A stretch of 53,244 nt of DNA from Thalassospira sp. UBA1131 (GTDB lineage: Bacteria; Pseudomonadota; Alphaproteobacteria; Rhodospirillales; Thalassospiraceae), in NCBI RefSeq assembly GCF_002311515.1, contig NZ_DCAO01000021.1:7764-61007 (forward strand), read 5' to 3'. Below are positions 14,640-22,815 of this stretch, one piece after another. Every line of letters starts with the position of its first letter. Positions within the stretch are counted from its first letter, which is position 1. A program made the position numbers and the translations under genes. Below the pieces are notes generated by a model, which was not told the origin of the DNA, did no database searches, and saw nothing but the letters and a program-made list of their open reading frames with translations.

Positions 14640-15425
14640 ATGCCTAATCATGACCATGGGCGGAATCTGCCCGAAAAGCTCACTTTCCAAGATACCGAAC
14701 TATCGATCATCGACCGCGACGGGGTGCCGTGGCTGACCGGGCCGGACATTGCGCGGGCTTTGGGGTATTCCGATGCCAGCAAGATTTCCAAGCTGTTCAA
14801 CCGGTATAAAGACGAATTCACCGATGGAATGGCCCTTAAGACCAAATTGGGCTTGAGGGGTCAAATCCAACCAGCCGCGGTTCGCGTCTTTAGCCCACGC
14901 GGGGCGCAGTTGATCGCCATGCTGGCGAAGACGGACCGGGCCAAGGCGTTCCGGCGCTGGGTGCTTGATGTGCTTGAGGCACAAGCGGCCCCGGCGGCCC
15001 AGTCTTCCCCGGATGGTGAGGCGCTGCCGGATCTGACCGCCTTGCGCCAGCAGGTGGTGGGCGATGTGGTCACGCTGATCATGGACAAGATCGGCCCGAT
15101 GATCGCGGCGCAAAGCCCGCGCAGGATGCCGCCATTGACCAAGCCCGACGATCCGATGCCGCGCCTGATGGACGGGCATGCGGTGTTTCGCATCGGCAAC
15201 CGGATGGTGATTGTCGATACGTGCGATTATCGCCTGAGCCGTGGCGACCGGGCCGTGGTGCTGCAGGTCGAAGATGGTGAATTTCCGAAAGTTGTCACCG
15301 TGCTGGATGAACCGCCGCTCAAATCGTGGTTCGACCGGTGCATGATTTTTGACTCGGGGGTGCATTGGCACATCCCCGTCGGGGCCGTGCTTGGCCGTGT
15401 TGTTTGGGAGGGTGATGTACGATGA
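14640..15425 (+). CDS. Bro-N phage regulator / antirepressor (antisense-controlled copy B)
   Basis: 261 aa from the ATG at 14640, 5 nt after GGAGG. Residues about 12-110 form a Bro-N domain (LSIIDRDGVPWLTGPDIARA, FSPRGAQLIAMLAKT, AFRRWVLDVLEA). The C-terminal 80 residues (HAVFRIGNRMVIVDTCDYRL, KSWFDRC) resemble the end of the regulator at 2456-3349. Many Bro-N proteins in phages are antirepressors. Its ribosome binding site is inside target b2 of module B, so translation should be blocked in the lysogen. ATGA overlap with the next gene. Confidence 0.85.
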   Translation: MPNHDHGRNLPEKLTFQDTELSIIDRDGVPWLTGPDIARALGYSDASKISKLFNRYKDEFTDGMALKTKLGLRGQIQPAAVRVFSPRGAQLIAMLAKTDRAKAFRRWVLDVLEAQAAPAAQSSPDGEALPDLTALRQQVVGDVVTLIMDKIGPMIAAQSPRRMPPLTKPDDPMPRLMDGHAVFRIGNRMVIVDTCDYRLSRGDRAVVLQVEDGEFPKVVTVLDEPPLKSWFDRCMIFDSGVHWHIPVGAVLGRVVWEGDVR

Positions 15426-15799
15426 AAGCTTTCGAGAAAATAGCCCAGTTCCGTGATCTGGATGGCTTGCTCAACAACGTCTGGCTTGGGTCGACTGGCG
15501 AAGTAGATGGTGTTACGCGCGTTGATCTTTACTGGCGGGATGTTCTGGCCCTTGTCGCAGAGCTTGAGGCGATGCAGGAGGCGCTACATCAGTCGGACCA
15601 GCGGGTCAGATCGATTCATCACGAGAACGAAGAACTGATCGAAATGTGCGTCAAAGCAAGGGCGGAAACCGACAGCCTGCGCGCCGTTCTCGAAGCCGTC
15701 CACAAGGATCTGCGCGACCGCGCGGATCCGGATGGCACCGTTGCCGTCGGCGCAAGCGTCTGGATCGATCTTGATAATGCTGTGAAAGGCGGTGCGTGA
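15422..15799 (+). CDS. Hypothetical coiled-coil phage protein
   Basis: 125 aa. Residues about 40-95 form a long charged helix (ELEAMQEALHQSDQRVRSIH, ELIEMCVKARAETDSLRAVL) that reads as a coiled coil. It overlaps its neighbours at both ends. No family recognised. Confidence 0.7.
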   Translation: MKAFEKIAQFRDLDGLLNNVWLGSTGEVDGVTRVDLYWRDVLALVAELEAMQEALHQSDQRVRSIHHENEELIEMCVKARAETDSLRAVLEAVHKDLRDRADPDGTVAVGASVWIDLDNAVKGGA

Positions 15800-16044
15800 T
15801 GTCGAGACGGCCCGTGGCAAGACGCCAAACCAAAGCCATTCAGGACACGCCGCCGTTGCACCGCCAGATTGCGGATCTGATGGTCGATGCCTCCGACCCG
15901 GATGTCAGCGACGCGTGCTGCGTAATCCTCAAGCACCTGGCGATGCGCAACAGTCCAGCGCCCGACCCATTCTGTGACTTCAATATCGAGCTGTCCGGCT
16001 TTCTAAAGGACGGGCCGGGAACGGATAGCGGAGGGTCGGAGTGA
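15799..16044 (+). CDS. Hypothetical phage protein
   Basis: 81 aa from the ATG at 15799 (a GTG three bases earlier is possible). A basic N-terminus (MSRRPVARRQTKAIQ) and an otherwise helical, acidic body. Unrecognised. One-base overlaps link it to both neighbours. Confidence 0.65.
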   Translation: MSRRPVARRQTKAIQDTPPLHRQIADLMVDASDPDVSDACCVILKHLAMRNSPAPDPFCDFNIELSGFLKDGPGTDSGGSE

Positions 16045-16385
16045 TGCAAAGCAACGACGCGCTTGCGGCCTATATCGCCGATCAGACCGGCTATCTCAAA
16101 GGCTCTGTGCGCTACACAAAGGTCTTTTTGCGGGCATGTTCGGTGATCGATGGCCTGACGGTTGGCCGATCGATGAAAGATGCACCCCGTGATGGCAGCC
16201 GGATCCTGATAGAAACATCCGATTTCGGGTGGGTCGAGGGATACTGGAATGCAGATGTCGCCAATTTCTACAAGTCGCAGGAAGGCTGGTCGAGTTACGA
16301 CCCGGAAAACGCGCAAGGCGACTGGTGTTCTGTCGTGCCGTTTGCGGGGCAGAACCCTGATCATCAGGCTGTCATCTGGCAATGA
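16044..16385 (+). CDS. Phage protein of the SMKDAPRDGS family
   Basis: 113 aa. The motif SMKDAPRDGSRILIE followed by WVEGYWNA and CSVVPFAG belongs to a small domain frequent in phage and environmental proteins, of unknown function. After its TGA the plus-one frame continues with protein-like sequence to 16503 (YSWLDAESCKGHDG and onward), so a frameshift in an originally longer protein is possible. Confidence 0.7.
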   Translation: MQSNDALAAYIADQTGYLKGSVRYTKVFLRACSVIDGLTVGRSMKDAPRDGSRILIETSDFGWVEGYWNADVANFYKSQEGWSSYDPENAQGDWCSVVPFAGQNPDHQAVIWQ

Positions 16386-16515
16386 ATACAGTTGGTTAGA
16401 TGCGGAAAGCTGCAAGGGCCATGATGGGCCCGTCTGCCCGCCCGCTGTCGATGCTGCGGCGATCAAGGCTGCGATCCTTGGTGATGGTTCACAATCCAGC
16501 TAAGCGGGTGGCATC

Positions 16516-17082
16516 ATGTCGAGCTTTGATCTGTTTTCTGAGGCTGTCGCCCGGACGACGGCAGCGCAGGATGGCTGGCTGATCGGTCAGGGTGTGGACC
16601 CTGAATGGCTCTATGGCGGTGCTTCGCGCTATGGGGCTTTGCGGGTGGCCGCTAATGACAATGATGGCTGGGATGCTGCTGAAACTGGTGGGCAAGCCAT
16701 GATCGTTCTGCCAGAGCTGCCGTTGCCGGATCCGTGGGATGTTCAGGTGTTTGATATCGGCGATTTGATTGCATGCAACCCACGCAATCCGTCGGAGATG
16801 TGGGCCCGAAACGGGTGCCGAATGATCAACCCGGAGGCCCCGGAATATGCCCGGCATTTTGAGGTTGATCTGCGCATCTATGCCGATCCGATTGCCTATC
16901 TTGTTGGCAAGCAGGTTGGGTGTGTGATCGTCGATTGGTCGGAAATGACATCGTTTCCGTTGATCGGCCCGCGCAAAATCATCTGCGATACGCTTGAAAT
17001 CGGGGAACGTGTTGACCGCCTTTTTCGGTCTTCTCGCGTTCCTGAAATTCACATAACACAAGAAAAACTGGGGGCAGCGTGA
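16516..17082 (+). CDS. Hypothetical phage protein
   Basis: 188 aa, start MSSFDLFSEAVARTTAAQDG. Mixed alpha/beta with an Asp/Pro-rich centre and a hydrophobic strand (IAYLVGKQVGCVIVDW). No family recognised. It overlaps the helicase start by four bases, so it may be a replication accessory gene by context only. Confidence 0.7.
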   Translation: MSSFDLFSEAVARTTAAQDGWLIGQGVDPEWLYGGASRYGALRVAANDNDGWDAAETGGQAMIVLPELPLPDPWDVQVFDIGDLIACNPRNPSEMWARNGCRMINPEAPEYARHFEVDLRIYADPIAYLVGKQVGCVIVDWSEMTSFPLIGPRKIICDTLEIGERVDRLFRSSRVPEIHITQEKLGAA

Positions 17083-18293
17083 GCAACAATAGTGTTCCGC
17101 TTAATCAGGTGCGAAAGATGCGTGCGGCCAACGATGAAGCTGGCCGAACGCCTGCGATCCCCAAGGGGCGCGTTGCTCAGGACGTGGAAACTCGTGCCCG
17201 GCAAGACGGCATGTTCTATGCCAGTTCGTTGCAGGGGAAGACGCCAAAACCGCGTAAATGGATTGTCCCCGATCTTATCCCTGATAGTGCTGTGACGCTG
17301 TTTTCGGGCAATGGTGCGATCGGCAAATCGATCCTGTCAATGCAGCTTGTCACCGCTGCGGCTGCTGGGCAAAAGTGGCTTGATGCGGATGTTGAGCGGT
17401 GTCGTGCGCTTTATCTGAGTGCTGAGGATGATCGGGATGAAATGCATCGCCGATTGGAACGGGTGAACACACATTACGGCCTTGAGCCGGCGGATTATGA
17501 ATCTGAATTGATCCTGTGGGACAAGACCATGAACGCGCAGCCGTTTCTGTTTCGGGATCAGGAAGGTTGGCAGGAAAGTCCGTTTTACTGTCTTTTAAAT
17601 CAGGCGGTCATCGATCTTGGCGTGCGGTTGGTTGTGATCGACAGCATGTATAACTTCTTTGGTGGTAACGAGCTTAGCCGTACAGATTCAACGGCGTTTA
17701 TGGACTGTTTGCAGAGGTTGGCGCTTGAGGCGGAATGCGCGATCGTTGTGCTGTGGCACCCGTCGGCGTCTGGACTTGATAGCGGCACCGGAACATCTGG
17801 TTCGACCGCGTTTCGCAACCGTGCGCGTCAGATGCTTTATATGCAGATGCCCAAGGAAACCGAGGGCGAAGTTGACCCTGATGTCAGGTTGCTCAAAATT
17901 GTTAAGTCCAACTATGGGCCCAACAATGTCGAATACCGTCTGCGGTTTGGCAATGGTGTTTTGCTGCCCGATGGCGAGCATGGTGGCGGCTTCCTTGATG
18001 AAGCGGGCAAGGCGCGCCAGCGCCAGGTGGTCAAGGATATCTTTATGGTCTGTCTTGATGCGGCAAATGAACAAGGCCGGTACCCGACAGACGGGAAAAA
18101 CAGCCCCAGATATGCCCCGAAAATGTTCAAGGCAATGCCAGCGGGTGAGGGCATATCGTTCCAGAAATTGGCCCGCGCCATGGAGGATCTTTTTGCCGAA
18201 GGCACCATCGTTGTGCGCACGGTAAAGGGCGAGGACAGGCACGCGCAGAAGGCGATTGTGCGGTCTGAAAATGCCCTGATACCCGGCGATTAA
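17079..18293 (+). CDS. RepA-like replicative helicase (AAA_25)
   Basis: 404 aa from a GTG overlapping the previous stop. Walker A is GNGAIGKS (77-84) within VTLFSGNGAIGKSILSMQLV; SAEDDRDEMHRRL follows as in RSF1010 RepA-type ATPases; Walker B is RLVVIDSMYNFF (near 190), with a later sensor-like VVLWHPSASG. Such hexameric RecA-fold helicases unwind DNA at phage or plasmid origins. The adjacent iteron region (18298-18660) fits an origin served by this protein. Being downstream of antisense module B, its expression may be gated by that RNA. Confidence 0.88.
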   Translation: MSNNSVPLNQVRKMRAANDEAGRTPAIPKGRVAQDVETRARQDGMFYASSLQGKTPKPRKWIVPDLIPDSAVTLFSGNGAIGKSILSMQLVTAAAAGQKWLDADVERCRALYLSAEDDRDEMHRRLERVNTHYGLEPADYESELILWDKTMNAQPFLFRDQEGWQESPFYCLLNQAVIDLGVRLVVIDSMYNFFGGNELSRTDSTAFMDCLQRLALEAECAIVVLWHPSASGLDSGTGTSGSTAFRNRARQMLYMQMPKETEGEVDPDVRLLKIVKSNYGPNNVEYRLRFGNGVLLPDGEHGGGFLDEAGKARQRQVVKDIFMVCLDAANEQGRYPTDGKNSPRYAPKMFKAMPAGEGISFQKLARAMEDLFAEGTIVVRTVKGEDRHAQKAIVRSENALIPGD

Positions 18294-18297
18294 GGTT

Positions 18298-18660
18298 GCG
18301 GGAAGTGCTATCGTAAGTCATTGATATTAAACGATAGTGCATTCTGGGCGATTTGGTGAAAAGTGCGGGAAGTGCGGGAAGTGCTATCGTAACATATTGA
18401 AAGTAAACGATTGTCACCCGTGTTTTCAGGGAAAAGTGGGGTTTGATTGTGCGGGAAGTGTTGTCGCAACATGTTGAAATCATTCAATAATTGCATTTTG
18501 TCAAAGTGCGGTTGCAAAAATAACACATCCCGCACTTAACGCACTGATAATAAAGGAGGAATTGGAGCTTTCGGCGTGTTTATTTTCAGTGGCCCCAAAA
18601 GTGCGGTAAGTACCTTGCTAAGTCATTGATTTTATTGCGGGCAGTCTGCGGGCGGGAAGT
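18298..18660. repeat. Iteron-rich region, candidate phage replication origin
   Basis: The 10-mer GCGGGAAGTG occurs at 18298-18307, 18365-18374, 18374-18383 and 18451-18460. Variants include GTGCGGTAAGT at 18601-18611 and GGCGGGAAGT at 18651-18660, and an inverted CCCGCACTT lies near 18529. Three copies continue as CTATCGTAA or TTGTCGCAA then a TATTGA/GTTGAAA stretch; two carry TATCGT...ACGAT inverted arms. AT-rich tracts lie between copies. There is no credible ORF in 18294-18812. Iterons next to a RepA-like helicase gene are the usual arrangement of an origin. Confidence 0.65.
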
Positions 18661-18812
18661 CCCTATAGATATTCTATCTATACAAGGGGCTCTATTGAGA
18701 GCCGCCCCCTGTGATCAAAAGAGGGCATTCGGGGTGAGAGGTTTGGTTGTCTGATGGTTGATCGATTTTCATTGGTTCCGTGTGTTCACAAGTCAGCGAA
18801 AGGAAGTGCGTG

Positions 18813-19172
18813 ATGTACCTTGATGTTTCTGGAATGAGTACGGCAGAGATCGCCAAAGACGTTGCGCGGCTATTTGATCTGGTTGCTGAGGAACGTGCCA
18901 AGCTGCGCTCTGGTGATGCTGCCTCGCTTTCTGACGGTTTGACGTTGTCGGGCCGTCACGCTGGGGCTGCGGACCGGCTTGCTGAGGACGCGGGAAGGGC
19001 ACCGGTTGAGACGGCGGCGAAGGTTTCGGTGATCGCCATCGCTTACCAGATGAAAGCGGTTGGCAGTTTCAACCGAATGCAGGTGCTTTGCGATGCGGTT
19101 GGTGAGTTGTCTCCGAATGCCGAGGCATGGCTGGATAACTGCTGGAACGGCGTGGCGGGCTGGTGGTCCTGA
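18813..19172 (+). CDS. Hypothetical phage protein
   Basis: 119 aa from the ATG at 18813, with AAAGGAAG upstream. Helical, with an Ala/Asp-rich centre (GRHAGAADRLAEDAG) and a Trp-rich end (WLDNCWNGVAGWWS). No family recognised. First gene after the candidate origin. Confidence 0.65.
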   Translation: MYLDVSGMSTAEIAKDVARLFDLVAEERAKLRSGDAASLSDGLTLSGRHAGAADRLAEDAGRAPVETAAKVSVIAIAYQMKAVGSFNRMQVLCDAVGELSPNAEAWLDNCWNGVAGWWS

Positions 19173-19190
19173 TCAGGAAAGGGTGAGGCG

Positions 19191-19775
19191 ATGGTTAAGC
19201 AGGATGTGATGGATATCTGGTCCGCGTTGCAATGGGCTGTGCGTGACCAGAAGGCGGATCAAGTTTTTAACGCCAGCCATTTTTGCAAGGCTGGTGCATT
19301 CAAGGGCAGCATTACGGGCAAAGGCATCGAGATGGCCCAGCTTGGTGTCACGGTGGATGTATCGCGCGGTTCTGGTGCAGACCTTGACCCGGATGCTGAA
19401 CTGATCTGGCAAGGGGTCGAGCTGTTGTTTGCCCAGTGGCGCAAGGGTGAGCTGGCCGCAGAGGTCGGCGCCAATGTGCCGGTGCAAATGCAGCGCTGCC
19501 TTGCCAGATTGCCTGGTCATCCCGTTGTCGAGATGATCATGGCGGCACGGTCAGGTGACATGCCAGACTGGATGCCCGGTGGCTGGACCAATGACGCATC
19601 GCTTACCCGTCGTCAGGTGGAAGAGTCGAGGCTGGTTTATCTGCTGGTCTGGGATCTTCTGGCTGCTTTGTGCAAGAGGTTGCAGGCATCCGACAGCATG
19701 GGCATTACCATCGAAATGCCCAGAATTCCGCGCTCTCCATGGAATGCGCGCAAAAAAGTTCAAAAAGCTTGTTGA
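19191..19775 (+). CDS. Hypothetical phage protein, last early gene
   Basis: 194 aa, ribosome binding site AAAGGGTGAGG. Helical and Trp-rich (WSALQWAVRDQKAD, LIWQGVELLFAQWRKGEL), with a basic tail (PWNARKKVQK). Its position between replication and packaging modules is where late regulators of lambdoid phages sit, but no antiterminator motif is recognised. Confidence 0.65.
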   Translation: MVKQDVMDIWSALQWAVRDQKADQVFNASHFCKAGAFKGSITGKGIEMAQLGVTVDVSRGSGADLDPDAELIWQGVELLFAQWRKGELAAEVGANVPVQMQRCLARLPGHPVVEMIMAARSGDMPDWMPGGWTNDASLTRRQVEESRLVYLLVWDLLAALCKRLQASDSMGITIEMPRIPRSPWNARKKVQKAC

Positions 19776-19801
19776 CTTGTTTTGCGGTTTCTGGATACCT
19801 A
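19772..19801 (+). promoter_or_regulatory. Candidate late promoter
   Basis: TTGACT (19772-19777), 18-nt spacer, TACCTA (19796-19801), reading into the packaging genes. It is followed at once by a terminator hairpin, an arrangement compatible with late antitermination. Confidence 0.4.
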
Positions 19802-19823
19802 AACAGGCTCATAAACAGAACTG

Positions 19824-19854
19824 CGCCTGCCGCTCACCAGCGGCGGGCGTTTTT
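19824..19854 (+). terminator. Terminator before the packaging module
   Basis: A perfect 10-bp stem, CGCCTGCCGC (19824-19833) and GCGGCGGGCG (19840-19849), with five T after it. Ends the early transcript or controls entry into late genes. Confidence 0.8.
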
Positions 19855-19991
19855 CGTTTCATGGTTGTTCTTGTCTCCCAGCGGTTGATGATGCTTGCTG
19901 AGTTTCTTGGACGTTTCCTCCCTCAGCTTTCGAGCTGCACTCGCGGCGGTTACCCTCACGGGTGCCGCCGCAGTCTTTTGGTGGTGATGTG

Positions 19992-20354
19992 ATGCCGAAC
20001 CTGCCGACAAAGCCATGCGCTGTCGCCCGGTGCGGCACGCTGACCAGGGAGCGATACTGCGAGAAGCATCAGGCCGAACACCGCAAGCGACAGGACGAAC
20101 GGCGCGGAACCGCGGCCAAGCGTGGCTATGGTTCCAAGTGGCAGAAGGCCCGCGCCGTGTTCCTTCGGGAACATCCGTTATGTTGCCAATGCCAGGCGCA
20201 AGGCTATGTGGTTGCCGCCACGGTGGTTGACCACATCACGCCGCACAAGGGCGATCAGAAGTTGTTCTGGTCCCGCTCGAACTGGCAGCCGCTATGCAAA
20301 ACGCATCACGACCAGAAGACAGCCAAAGAAGACGGAGGCTTTGGTCATCGCTGA
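19992..20354 (+). CDS. HNH endonuclease of the packaging module
   Basis: 120 aa. N-terminal Cys pairs (CAVARCGTLTRERYCEKH), a central CCQCQ, then VVDHITPHKGD and NWQPLCKTHHDQKT, the HNH catalytic arrangement with its zinc-binding cysteines. In phages with this gene beside the terminase, HNH activity is needed with terminase for cos cleavage. Start at the ATG at 19992; GGTGATGTG upstream is a weak ribosome binding site. Confidence 0.9.
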   Translation: MPNLPTKPCAVARCGTLTRERYCEKHQAEHRKRQDERRGTAAKRGYGSKWQKARAVFLREHPLCCQCQAQGYVVAATVVDHITPHKGDQKLFWSRSNWQPLCKTHHDQKTAKEDGGFGHR

Positions 20355-20360
20355 TGCATG

Positions 20361-20414
20361 GGTGGGGGAGGGTCAAATCCCTGCACCCCAACCGCCCAAG
20401 ACCGCTTGGGTGGT
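20361..20414. other. Candidate cos region
   Basis: Between the HNH and small terminase genes. A G-rich tract GGTGGGGGAGGGTCAAATCC (20361-20380) is followed by a near-perfect dyad, ACCGCCCAAG (20391-20400) and CTTGGGTGGT (20405-20414, 9 of 10). Position and dyad suit a cohesive-end site, but cut positions cannot be read from sequence. Confidence 0.35.
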
Positions 20415-20520
20415 CACGTTTTTACGCACGGGAAATTGAAAAGGAAAAACCCATCTGGGGAAACCCTTGGTCCAGAAGGACAAGGGCAGAAGGCGTTTCC
20501 CGAATTGATGGAGTGAAGCC

Positions 20521-21048
20521 ATGGCACGGGGACGTAAACCTGATCTGCCAAGCAATGTCGTTCGGCTGACGCAGGACGGGAAGCAACCCGGAACGCAGAC
20601 GCAGGACGCAAAGGAAATGGCGCGCGATCTTAAGCCGCGCGGCCTGCCAAAAGATGTCGCAGCGGTGTGGGATGCGGTCGCGCCGGTACTGGCTGAAAAG
20701 CATCGGCTTGATCCGTTGTTTGTTCTGCCGGTGGTGGAGCTTTGCCACTGTGTCGCGAAGATGAATGAATACCGTGCGCTGTTTCGCAGCAAGGTGAAAA
20801 TCACCGATGCCAACGGACGGCAGCGCACAGAGGTTTACGGCGAAACCTATGAGGTTGAAGGCCGTAACGGTAATCAGATGAAGACCCGCCCGGAGGTTGC
20901 ACAGTTCAATGAAACCCGCCGGACCTTTCTGCGCCTGACTGCTGAATTTGGCATGACGCCATCTGCTTCGCGGTCCCTGGCGTCGGCGGCAGGTCAGGGT
21001 GATTTGTTCGATGACTTCGACGACTTCGCACAAGGCAGGGGCACCTAA
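20521..21048 (+). CDS. Terminase small subunit, P27 family
   Basis: 175 aa. MARGRKPDLPSNVVRLTQ, the centre (LPKDVAAVWDAVAPVLAEK) and the C-terminal RRTFLRLTAEFGMTPSASR match P27-type small terminases, which recognise the packaging site and deliver DNA to the large subunit. An acidic patch (DLFDDFDDFAQG) ends the protein. It overlaps the large subunit by 38 bases in another frame. Confidence 0.9.
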   Translation: MARGRKPDLPSNVVRLTQDGKQPGTQTQDAKEMARDLKPRGLPKDVAAVWDAVAPVLAEKHRLDPLFVLPVVELCHCVAKMNEYRALFRSKVKITDANGRQRTEVYGETYEVEGRNGNQMKTRPEVAQFNETRRTFLRLTAEFGMTPSASRSLASAAGQGDLFDDFDDFAQGRGT

Positions 21049-22804
21049 GAAGCATCGCCCGGTCACCCGAAAGGATCTGGCAAAGAAAGTGCCCGAGGCG
21101 ATCCTTGGGCATGTCAGCACGATCTATGCGCTGGACATTGTCGAAGGCAAAAAGCCAGCCTGCAAGAAACGCATCGCCGCATGCCAGCGCCAGCTTGATG
21201 ATCTGGTGCATGGCGCGGAACGCGGCTTGGTGTTTTCGATCCCGCGTGCGGATCACGCGATGCAGTTCTTTGGCTACCTGCGCCATTCAAAGGGGCAGTG
21301 GGGCGGCCAACCTTTTGTGCTTGCCGATTGGCAGGCGTTTTGCACATCGGTCATCTTTGGCTGGCTGACAGCAGAAACGCTGACCCGCCGGTTTACATAC
21401 GTCTATGTCGAGGTGCCGCGCAAGAACGGCAAGTCAACATGGCTGGCCCCGATCGGGCTTTACATGCTGATGGCCGATGATGAACCGGGTGCGGAGGTTT
21501 ACACCGCTGCGACCAAGGCCGATCAGGCCAAGATCATCTTTCAGGAAGCTGATCGCATGGTCGCGACCAGCCCGGCGCTGCGCCGCCGCGTCAAGCGGAT
21601 GGCGCGGCACATGGAACATCCGAAAAGCTTTTCGGAACTGAAATACATTTCGGCGGATGCCAAGAAACTTGATGGCCTGAACAGCCATTGCAATCTGGTT
21701 GATGAAGTTCACGCCCACCCGGACGGGCAGTTGATCGAGGTGCTTAAAACCGGCATGGGCGCACGTCGCCAGCCGTTGCATGTGGAAATCACGACGGCAG
21801 GGACCAACCCTTATTCGATCTGCCGGCAGCATCATGATTACACCGTCAACGTGCTTAATGGCGTGTTTGAAGATGATACCTGGTTCGGTTTCATCTGTTC
21901 GATCGATGATGGTGATGATCCGTTTTCCGAGGTGTCCTGGGAAAAGGCCAACCCGAACTATGGGGTTTCGGTCCTGCCCGAGGCGATGCGCAAGGTATCG
22001 ATCGAGGCCAAGAACAACCCGTCATCTCTTTCGGGGTTCAAGCGCCTTCGCCTGAATGTGTGGAGCCAGACGGCGGAAATCTGGCTTGATATCGAGAAAT
22101 GGCGCGGCTGCGAGGTTGTGATCGATCGCGAAAGCATGCGCGCTCGCAAGTGCTATGTCGGGCTTGACCTTTCATCGGTTAGCGACATCACCGCCGCCGT
22201 GCTGGTCTTCCCACCGGTTGAGGTCGGGGAGCCGGTCAAGATTTTGCCGTTCTTCTGGGTGCCAAAGGGCACGATTGAAAAGCGGGCCGATGACAAGGCT
22301 GTGCCATACGATGTGTGGCTTGCCCAAGGCCTTATTCGTGAAACGGATGGTTCGGCAACGGACTATGACGCGATTGAGGCTTTCCTGATCGGCAAAGAGG
22401 AACTTGGTCTTTCGGGGCTCAGTGACGAATTCGAGATTGCCGAGGTCTGCTATGACCGCATGTTCGCGGGCCAGATCATCCAGCATCTTGAGGATGCCGG
22501 GTTGACCTGCGTTTCCTGCGGTCAGGGGTTCTATGGCATGGCGGCCCCGTGCCGCGAGCTTGAGCGCCTGGTGCTTGATCAGGGCATCGCCCATGACGGC
22601 AATTCTGTCATGGACTGGATGATCAGCAACACGTCGGTCAAACAGGATGACGCCGAAAACAAAAAGCCGATCAAACCCGACACGCGCAAGGATATGCGCA
22701 AGATCGATGGTGTGGTCGCAATGTTGATGGCGATTGGCCGGATGATTTTGGCTGAGGAAGACGGGCCGAGCGTCTACGAAGAGCGCGGTGTGCGAACACT
22801 TTGA
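21011..22804 (+). CDS. Terminase large subunit
   Basis: 597 aa from the ATG at 21011; a GTG at 20999 is an alternative. Walker A-like VPRKNGKST (135-143), Walker B LVDEVHA (229-235), then the nuclease half with acidic motifs (GLDLSSVSD near 380, EVCYDRMFAG near 485). HK97-type headful/cos motor ATPase-nuclease that pumps DNA into the procapsid through the portal. Full length for the family, intact. Confidence 0.95.
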   Translation: MTSTTSHKAGAPKKHRPVTRKDLAKKVPEAILGHVSTIYALDIVEGKKPACKKRIAACQRQLDDLVHGAERGLVFSIPRADHAMQFFGYLRHSKGQWGGQPFVLADWQAFCTSVIFGWLTAETLTRRFTYVYVEVPRKNGKSTWLAPIGLYMLMADDEPGAEVYTAATKADQAKIIFQEADRMVATSPALRRRVKRMARHMEHPKSFSELKYISADAKKLDGLNSHCNLVDEVHAHPDGQLIEVLKTGMGARRQPLHVEITTAGTNPYSICRQHHDYTVNVLNGVFEDDTWFGFICSIDDGDDPFSEVSWEKANPNYGVSVLPEAMRKVSIEAKNNPSSLSGFKRLRLNVWSQTAEIWLDIEKWRGCEVVIDRESMRARKCYVGLDLSSVSDITAAVLVFPPVEVGEPVKILPFFWVPKGTIEKRADDKAVPYDVWLAQGLIRETDGSATDYDAIEAFLIGKEELGLSGLSDEFEIAEVCYDRMFAGQIIQHLEDAGLTCVSCGQGFYGMAAPCRELERLVLDQGIAHDGNSVMDWMISNTSVKQDDAENKKPIKPDTRKDMRKIDGVVAMLMAIGRMILAEEDGPSVYEERGVRTL

Positions 22805-22815
22805 GGGTGGCAGGC

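Noticed and set aside
16386..16503. Continuation of the 16044 gene in another frame (YSWLDAESC...)
   Set aside because: No start codon or ribosome binding site in this frame; mentioned only as a possible frameshift, not a separate gene.
16400..16582. 60-aa plus-strand ORF
   Set aside because: Arg-rich shadow frame overlapping the start of the 16516 gene.
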